Shown piece by piece: positions 58,563-64,000 of a stretch of 64,000 nt of DNA. Positions within the stretch are counted from its first letter, which is position 1. The number at the start of each line of letters is the position of its first letter. The stretch comes from Calothrix sp. NIES-2100. Its GTDB lineage: Bacteria > Cyanobacteriota > Cyanobacteriia > Cyanobacteriales > Nostocaceae. Location of the stretch: contig NZ_AP018178.1 of the NCBI RefSeq assembly GCF_002368195.1, positions 4,684,721-4,748,720 on the forward strand, given 5' to 3'. Under the pieces are notes generated by a model, which ran no database searches, was not told the origin of the DNA, and was given only the letters and a program-made list of their open reading frames with translations. Position numbers and translations under genes: made by a program.

Positions 58563-59654
58563 ATGCTACGAGCCGGAATTGTCGGACTACCCAACGTCGG
58601 AAAATCTACTTTATTTAATGCTGTAGTTGCTAACGCCAAAGCCGAAGCAGCTAACTTCCCATTTTGCACCATTGAACCGAATGTCGGCGTTGTCGCAGTA
58701 CCAGATGAGCGCTTAAATGTGCTATCAAACATTGCCGGTTCAGCACAAATCATCCCAGCGCGGGTTGAGTTTGTGGATATTGCTGGTTTAGTCAAAGGTG
58801 CGAGTCAAGGTGAGGGATTAGGAAATCAATTTCTCTCCCACATCCGGGAAGTAGATGCAATTGTTCATGTGGTGCGATGTTTTGAAAATGATGATATTAT
58901 TCACGTCGCTGGTTCTGTTGACCCAGCACGAGATATTGAAATCATTAATTTAGAACTTGGTTTATCAGATTTAGCACAAATTGACCGCCGCATCGACCGC
59001 ACCCGCAAACAAGCACGGACTAGTAAAGATGCACAATTTGAAGTCACAGTTCTGGAAAAATTATCGGCGGCTTTAAATGAAGGTAAATCAGTGAGACAAG
59101 TAAGTTTAACTGAAGAAGAAGCCGAGATAATTAAAGGACTAGGACTGCTGACAAATAAACCGATTATATACGCCGCCAATGTCTCTGAGGATGACTTAGC
59201 AACAGGTAATGATTTTGTTGAGAAAGTACGGCAAATTGCATCAGGAGAAAATGCTCAAGTTGTCATAGTTTCCGCCCAAGTAGAAGCTGAACTTGTAGAA
59301 TTACCAGAAGCAGATAAAGCTGATTTTCTAGAATCATTGGGTGTAAAAGAAGGCGGTTTAAAATCGTTAATTCGTGCTACTTACGCTTTGTTAGGCTTGC
59401 GGACATATTTCACCAGTGGCCCTAAAGAAACCCGCGCTTGGACAATTAACGCCGGAATGTCTGCACCCCAAGCCGCAGGTGTAATTCACTCCGATTTTGA
59501 ACGGGGATTTATTCGCGCTGAAACCGTTGCTTATGATGATTTAGTCACAACTGGTTCGATGAATGCTGCAAAGGAAAAAGGCTTAGTCAGAAGTGAAGGG
59601 AAAGAATATATTGTCAAAGAAGGCGATGTGATGTTATTCCGATTTAACGTTTAG
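58563..59654 (+). CDS. ychF: Redox-regulated ATPase YchF (Obg family)
   Basis: This 363-residue P-loop protein has Walker A GLPNVGKSTLFNAV at about 7-20, switch region FCTIEPNVGVVAVPD, Walker B VEFVDIAGLVKGASQGEGLG, the coiled-coil insert (about 120-200), IYAANVSEDD and the C-terminal TGS domain (YFTSGPKETRAWTINAGMSA, near 300-360). It binds ATP rather than GTP, associates with ribosomes and responds to oxidative stress. Full length and complete. Confidence 0.95.
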   Translation: MLRAGIVGLPNVGKSTLFNAVVANAKAEAANFPFCTIEPNVGVVAVPDERLNVLSNIAGSAQIIPARVEFVDIAGLVKGASQGEGLGNQFLSHIREVDAIVHVVRCFENDDIIHVAGSVDPARDIEIINLELGLSDLAQIDRRIDRTRKQARTSKDAQFEVTVLEKLSAALNEGKSVRQVSLTEEEAEIIKGLGLLTNKPIIYAANVSEDDLATGNDFVEKVRQIASGENAQVVIVSAQVEAELVELPEADKADFLESLGVKEGGLKSLIRATYALLGLRTYFTSGPKETRAWTINAGMSAPQAAGVIHSDFERGFIRAETVAYDDLVTTGSMNAAKEKGLVRSEGKEYIVKEGDVMLFRFNV

Positions 59655-60042
59655 GGAGAAATAATTACTAATTCGTAATTCGTAATTCGTAATTCGTAAT
59701 TAAAAACAATCGCTTACCTCGCTTTGCTCCCATGCTCTGCGTTACCTCGCTCCCATGCTCTGCGTGGGAGCGTATATCTATGAGGCTCCGCCTCCTGTTA
59801 AGATGAAAAATAATACAATAGATGGGTAGGGGCACAACATTGTTGTGCCCTTACGAATCATTGAAGTGTCGCCAACATTATTTGAATTGATATCAGCAGG
59901 TAAATTTGGTAATAGTGGCTGTCAATCGCAACCGAAATTGTACTTAATTATTTAAAAATTTCTTCAGGCTCGACACATCTTTTTAGTAGTGTTATTTTTG
60001 AAACTGTATACCCTTGAATAAGCACTGAAGGAATCCTGCCAA
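59655..60042. repeat. Intergenic repeats before the GUN4 gene
   Basis: TAATTCG is tandemly repeated at about 59667-59701. A dispersed palindrome (GGAGCG...GAGGCTCCGCCTCC) and a hairpin element TAGGGGCACAACATTGTTGTGCCC lie at 59755-59893, the latter ending in GTCGCCAACATTATTTGAATTG as in the nested element at 54261-54342. A weak variant of the island motif (CTGTATACCCTTGAATAAG, about 60004) lies next to the downstream start. No gene. Confidence 0.6.
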
Positions 60043-61542
60043 ATGCTGGGATGGATTTTTGGTGGTTTCGTTAAAAAATTAGAACGTTCAGCAAAGAAGG
60101 TTTCACGGGATTTTGTGAAATCAAGTAGTAAAGAAATAAACGACTTGTTTGATAAACAAGTTTACCCCTTGGCTGACAAAATAGACTATATAGCTAAAAA
60201 ACGAATACAACAAACTGAGAAATTAGAAGCTCAGTTTATAGCTGATATTGAAACTCTGATAAATAATGCTGAGCAAAAAATTCAGAAGAATCTTCAAGAA
60301 ATTAATGAAATCCGTGAATCTGCTATCAGGGATGTAAGACAGACAGTTGGTGAAGTTGATGCTTATTTAGAAAATAGAATAAATCAAATTTCTTTGACGG
60401 TAATGAGAGCATTGAGTCAAACTGAAGAAATAACTCAAATTATTTTTGAGCAAGTTAATATTTTAGAGGAAAAGTTATTTCAAGATACTAATTACTTAAT
60501 AGATAAAATCAACGAAGATATAGATGGAAAGCTAGAATTAATCAGCAATGAATTAAAAAAGCATTTGGCTCATGCTCTACCAAATCCTCTTGATAAATGT
60601 AGACAGAGGTTAAATATAGGGCTGAAACCAGGTGCGATGCTGTCTGACGTTGAGCTTTATCAATTAACTGAGTGCTATGAACTAAGCAAGTTGAATGAAA
60701 ATACTTCAATTGATGAAGTTATAAATATTTATGGACAACTTCAACTAAATGCAGCGAGGATGGCTGCTTTAGTCAAAAAATCTCCAGTCTTGAAAAGACG
60801 AGCTATGGAAGACTGGCTCAGGTATGGTTTACTTTGTGAGTTCTGGAGTAATACGATGGAAAATTATGCTCATACAGAAAATTATCTGTTAGAGCCTCAG
60901 CAGCCACAGAAATTTTTGACATTGCAGATTATTGAAGAATTAGCAGAACTTAAGCGACAATTATCTCAATTGTTGCAAAATAAACAATATCCCACCCATG
61001 ATGAGAGTGATTCACAAAAGGTAATTTTGGCATCTTTATCCAATTTGCAATCGCAATTTTCTCAACTAGAAGCTGAATTAACCCTTGTATCTCCTACTTC
61101 AGGTATAAACTACAGCAAATTGCGAGATTTATTAGCAGAAAATAAATGGCAAGAAGCTGATAAAGAAACTTCTACCTATATGTTGAGAATATCTGAGCGA
61201 GAGGAAGAAAATTGGTTAGATGATGGAGATATTAAGAAATTCCCGCGCCATGACTTGCGAATCATTAATAACCTTTGGATAAAATATAGTGATGGGAAAT
61301 TTGGTTTTAGTGTTCAAAAGCAAATATGGCAAGATTCTAAAGAAGATTATAAACGCTTTGGCGATCGCGTTGGTTGGCTGGTAAATCTTGTAAATAGTGA
61401 ATGGCGTAAATACGAAGAGGCTATATTTAGTCTTGATGCTCCAGAAGGACATCTCCCATATACAATTAGGGTACTGGGTTTAGGTTATCGTAATCCTGGA
61501 GAAATTTCACACAGACTCAAACGTTTTTTGCCGCGATACTGA
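60043..61542 (+). CDS. Coiled-coil protein with C-terminal GUN4 domain
   Basis: This protein has 499 residues. Residues 1-180 are long amphipathic helices predicted as coiled coil (FVKKLERSAKKVSRDF; KIQKNLQEINEIRESA). A helical region (180-340) follows. Residues ~345-470 form a GUN4 domain: KLRDLLAENKWQEADKETS, NWLDDGDIKKFPRHDLRIIN, LWIKYSDGKFGFSVQKQIW and YKRFGDRVGWLV. GUN4 binds porphyrins and stimulates Mg chelatase, but many cyanobacterial GUN4-domain proteins are fused to signalling modules and may only sense tetrapyrroles. There is no signal peptide or membrane segment. It stands alone. Confidence 0.85.
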   Translation: MLGWIFGGFVKKLERSAKKVSRDFVKSSSKEINDLFDKQVYPLADKIDYIAKKRIQQTEKLEAQFIADIETLINNAEQKIQKNLQEINEIRESAIRDVRQTVGEVDAYLENRINQISLTVMRALSQTEEITQIIFEQVNILEEKLFQDTNYLIDKINEDIDGKLELISNELKKHLAHALPNPLDKCRQRLNIGLKPGAMLSDVELYQLTECYELSKLNENTSIDEVINIYGQLQLNAARMAALVKKSPVLKRRAMEDWLRYGLLCEFWSNTMENYAHTENYLLEPQQPQKFLTLQIIEELAELKRQLSQLLQNKQYPTHDESDSQKVILASLSNLQSQFSQLEAELTLVSPTSGINYSKLRDLLAENKWQEADKETSTYMLRISEREEENWLDDGDIKKFPRHDLRIINNLWIKYSDGKFGFSVQKQIWQDSKEDYKRFGDRVGWLVNLVNSEWRKYEEAIFSLDAPEGHLPYTIRVLGLGYRNPGEISHRLKRFLPRY

Positions 61543-61645
61543 TTTAGTCGTCAAGGCTGGGGAAACCCCGCCCCTACGATGGTATAAATATTTGGGTGTT
61601 TGTGTGTGTGGGAAAATTTTTGTTTTCAAATATTCGTGCAAGAAA

Positions 61646-62578
61646 TCAATCCCCACCCACCATATACACAGCCGAACCAAAATTTTCATCATCAGTCGCA
61701 ACAATTACACCACCCTCTGCACCTGGGACAAGTTCTATCGCTTCAATTTTGTGGTAATTTTTACGGTAAAGTGGTACAAGTTGCGCATTTTGCTTGAAGA
61801 CTATTTTGTGATTACGATATCCCAAAGAACCAGCAACATATAAAGCAGATTGAAATGGCCCATTATCTCCAGGGTCGCTGGCGGCGCTAATAAACACAAC
61901 CCCCGTAGGGTCGATTTTCATATCAGAAATATGGCGAACATTACCCGATGGAAATGGGACTTTTAAATTAGCGGAACCTGTGAGCATAATTTGATATTTC
62001 GTCAAATCCAGCAATCCCCAATATATAACTGCTGGTGCTTCTGCTTCGCCTCGATGCGCCCAAACAGCAACTAATTTACCATCTATATCTTGTAGGGAAA
62101 ATGCCTCAAAATTACTTTCTTGAGGAATTGCTGGTAATTTAAACTCTTTGATGAGTGAGATATTTTTCTTGTCAGTCTCTAATTGAATAGAATAAGCTTT
62201 TCCCGAACTACTTAAAGCGATAAAAGAATTATTTTTTGTCCCAGGAATAGATGTTAAAGCTTCTAAATCTGACGGTAATTCTGCGTTACCTATCCAGTTC
62301 AGTGCAAAATATTCAGGTTGATTCTTACCAGAAAGATTAAGAATTGCTAAACGACCTTGTAATGGTTTTTTATTGTCATGGACAATAAGAAAATCTAGAG
62401 AATTGCTTTTTTGCTCAATCAGCGCTATCCCACTAATACCAAAAGAAATACCACCTCGAACAGGTAGCCAATCTTGCGCCCAAACTCGCTGACAGAGGAA
62501 TAACAGCGTTCCTAAAACTATGAGACTGATGATTAACTTGAGAAACTGAGGTAGATTTAGTAATGCTGACAGACGCAT
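61646..62578 (-). CDS. Exported or membrane-anchored hypothetical protein
   Basis: This 310-residue protein has an N-terminal hydrophobic helix (FLKLIISLIVLGTLLFLCQR, about 12-31) ending in VWAQ, like a signal peptide. The rest is beta-rich with repeated blades (DFLIVHDNKKPLQGRLAILN; SFIALSSSGKAYSIQLETDK; GGVIVATDDENFGSAVYMVG), suggesting a beta-propeller of the type seen in esterase-like or phytase-like extracellular proteins. I see no catalytic motif and do not recognise the family. It is convergent with the GUN4 gene; about 100 bp separates the stops. Confidence 0.7.
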   Translation of the reverse strand: MRLSALLNLPQFLKLIISLIVLGTLLFLCQRVWAQDWLPVRGGISFGISGIALIEQKSNSLDFLIVHDNKKPLQGRLAILNLSGKNQPEYFALNWIGNAELPSDLEALTSIPGTKNNSFIALSSSGKAYSIQLETDKKNISLIKEFKLPAIPQESNFEAFSLQDIDGKLVAVWAHRGEAEAPAVIYWGLLDLTKYQIMLTGSANLKVPFPSGNVRHISDMKIDPTGVVFISAASDPGDNGPFQSALYVAGSLGYRNHKIVFKQNAQLVPLYRKNYHKIEAIELVPGAEGGVIVATDDENFGSAVYMVGGD

Positions 62579-62870
62579 AAATGAGCATCGATAAGAAAGA
62601 GTGGGATAAACGATGACCCATCATATCAAATCTAAGCGAACGCGCCATCTTAGCAAAACAACTTTCCGCAGCGAGGAGAAAAAAAGGCGATCGCATTGAC
62701 AAAATAATTAATATTCTCTATTCTATTGCTGAAACTCTTGAGAGACGTGAATATGGCTTTGTTCAGGGGTGGAAGAATATCATTAACAGAATCAAGGTAT
62801 ACCTAACTGCACAAAAATCAAATATGATTCCTCTACACGGTTAAATACCAGCTACTATCTCAGGGGTTTG

Positions 62871-63302
62871 TCAGACTGTTACCAATTTTATTTGGTACTC
62901 TTCTGGGTCGCTTTCAATCCGGATAAATTCATTTAATGGGTTGTAGGTATCAAAATTTCTCAGATTTTCCTCTTTATTCAAAGAATTTTCTAAATAACTT
63001 AAAGCTAATGTGGAAGTAACATAAATATTTCCGTGTTGTTTGAAACCTGCGATTAATTCAGCTTCAGGCGGATAATCTTTGACTAAATGTTCAGCTAGAT
63101 ATCCTTTTAAAATTATTCCTCGCAAGCCCGTTTCTTTGTACCCTTCCTTAGCTATCATCAAAGATATATCATCATCATCTCGATTCTGCAAATTATCGTA
63201 ATCCTCAAAAACCGGGCAAAAAATTTTCATGAGCTTTTTGACAGGATTTTTCACTTTACCGTAGTTTGAATCGTGCTGTTTTCTACGTTTTGATTCACCC
63301 AT
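62871..63302 (-). CDS. Hypothetical protein with MGESKRRK N-terminus
   Basis: The protein has 143 residues. The basic start MGESKRRKQHDSNYGKVKNP is shared with several small cyanobacterial proteins of unknown function. The remainder is acidic (NLQNRDDDDISLMIAKEGYK; EENLRNFDTYNPLNEFIRIE) without membrane or signal segments. I recognise no domain. The upstream neighbour is a 370-bp gap; the downstream 290-bp gap (62579-62870) contains nothing I can name. Confidence 0.6.
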   Translation of the reverse strand: MGESKRRKQHDSNYGKVKNPVKKLMKIFCPVFEDYDNLQNRDDDDISLMIAKEGYKETGLRGIILKGYLAEHLVKDYPPEAELIAGFKQHGNIYVTSTLALSYLENSLNKEENLRNFDTYNPLNEFIRIESDPEEYQIKLVTV

Positions 63303-63676
63303 GATCCCTATCTCCTAATTAATCCTATAATTGTAATGCTTTCTCCGGGAAAGAGCGAAAAAATTATAAAAAATAACTTTATTGCTACTCAGATGTTGTA
63401 TACTTCCCAAAATTAGGTAATTGCAGAAAGTAGGGTTGATTCCCTGCTGCAATCACTAAACTAAAGTGGTAGGCTCTAGATTCGTTGAAATCGGATCTTA
63501 ATTCTTAATTTTTGGTTTGGCAATAATCAGTATTTGCCAGATGATAAGTTATGGGGGTGCAATCGCTGGCAGTTAAAGTTAGAGTTATAACGAAAACTAA
63601 ACGAGGATATTTAAAATAGAGGTAGTGTTTGCATGAAATTCTTGAACCAAGAAGGATGAAATAAGGATTACAGATA
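63303..63676. other. Intergenic region between divergent genes
   Basis: No ORF with coding character and no clear repeat apart from short A/T runs. It should hold the promoters of the two flanking divergent genes. AAGGA at about 63663 may be the ribosome-binding site of the plus-strand gene. Confidence 0.4.
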
Positions 63677-64000
63677 GTGAAAGTTTTCAAAAGAACCATC
63701 AAACCAGAAACATATATATCGTTTCTCCACGTCTACCAAACGACTTGGGGGATTACTGGCGATATCTGTTTAATCCGTGAATCTGTAGCTAATACAAGTA
63801 CATCGAAGTTCGTAGGTCGCAAAGTCCAACTAGCTCTCCCAAAAGGGATGGAGCGCGATCGCATGGTGGGTGTTCCCGTGATCAAAATTGCAGGTAATGT
63901 AGGCGACGGACATCCTAAAGATCACCCATCTGAATGGGAGGCTTATGAAGGTGTAGATAGGGAAATAGCGATCGCAGTTCTGAAAATTTGGGGATTTAAG
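63677..64000 (+). CDS. Hypothetical protein, 3' end beyond window
   Basis: The frame opens at GTG 63677 (an in-frame TAA at 63662 excludes earlier starts) and runs to the window edge, 108 codons. It reads KRTIKPETYISFLHVYQTTW, then ITGDICLIRESVANTSTSKF, RKVQLALPKGMERDRMVGVP and KDHPSEWEAYEGVDREIAIA. It is soluble and protein-like in composition. I do not recognise the family, and the missing C-terminus limits the call. Confidence 0.65.
   Translation, partial: MKVFKRTIKPETYISFLHVYQTTWGITGDICLIRESVANTSTSKFVGRKVQLALPKGMERDRMVGVPVIKIAGNVGDGHPKDHPSEWEAYEGVDREIAIAVLKIWGFK

Noticed and set aside
60004..60025. Ninth copy of the island promoter motif
   Set aside because: TGTATACCCTTG has several mismatches and no clear second box; kept only as a weak variant.

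Overview
The window reads as chromosomal DNA of a filamentous, probably heterocystous (Nostocales) cyanobacterium. The evidence is the density of HIP1 octamers (GCGATCGC), abundant short tandem and palindromic repeats, a cyanobacterial SLH-porin, a GUN4 domain, DUF1822 and DUF3611 families, a photosystem I gene fragment, and many CHAT/TPR/caspase-type proteins. These assignments come from reading the sequence; no database search was possible.

Layout. 1-7.5 kb: membrane proteins (DUF3611, AI-2E-family exporter, MscS channel), two response regulators and two chimeric ORFs that look like deletion fusions. 7.5-13.9 kb: a repeat-rich stretch with a decayed tRNA, a 1047-residue predicted RNA-repair protein (MJ1316, EEP nuclease, 2H phosphoesterase and nucleotidyltransferase domains), fragments of pstB and of an HD-domain gene, and an EF-hand protein. 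13.9-20.8 kb: galactose metabolism (galK on +, galT and a truncated GH2 glycosidase on -), interrupted by a broken IS5/IS903-type element lying between a cupin fragment and a psaB fragment. 21-28.2 kb: RhlE helicase, DUF1772 protein, ArsR regulator with a double SRPBCC protein, an htrA pseudogene carrying a 150-bp MITE, a group 2 sigma factor and a MOSC/alkyltransferase-like fusion. 28.6-31.6 kb: divergent SLH-porin and modA sharing four copies of a 15-bp palindrome.

31.6-52.7 kb is the most interesting region. It holds a caspase-fold protease, two TPR-CHAT proteases, a CHAT-CHASE2 membrane protein, a secreted partner, a small TPR protein, a sigma-70-like factor with DUF1822, and a secreted subtilase. 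Every one of these seven transcription units has the same bipartite motif upstream: TGCATACCCCC, 8-11 nt, then a GAGAAGTATA-like box. I infer a co-regulated proteolytic and signalling regulon, perhaps driven by the sigma-like factor encoded inside it. 53-64 kb: rhodanese, PLP decarboxylase, phoD with a candidate Pho box, a proline-rich peptide, ychF, a coiled-coil GUN4 protein and several hypotheticals.

Mobile-repeat load is heavy. It includes a family of about 185-bp elements with GTGTCAACTTAA termini, a 337-bp element with perfect 16-bp termini, two separate 21-bp-period coding minisatellites, 7-bp tandem repeats, and G/C-rich hairpins that have entered reading frames.
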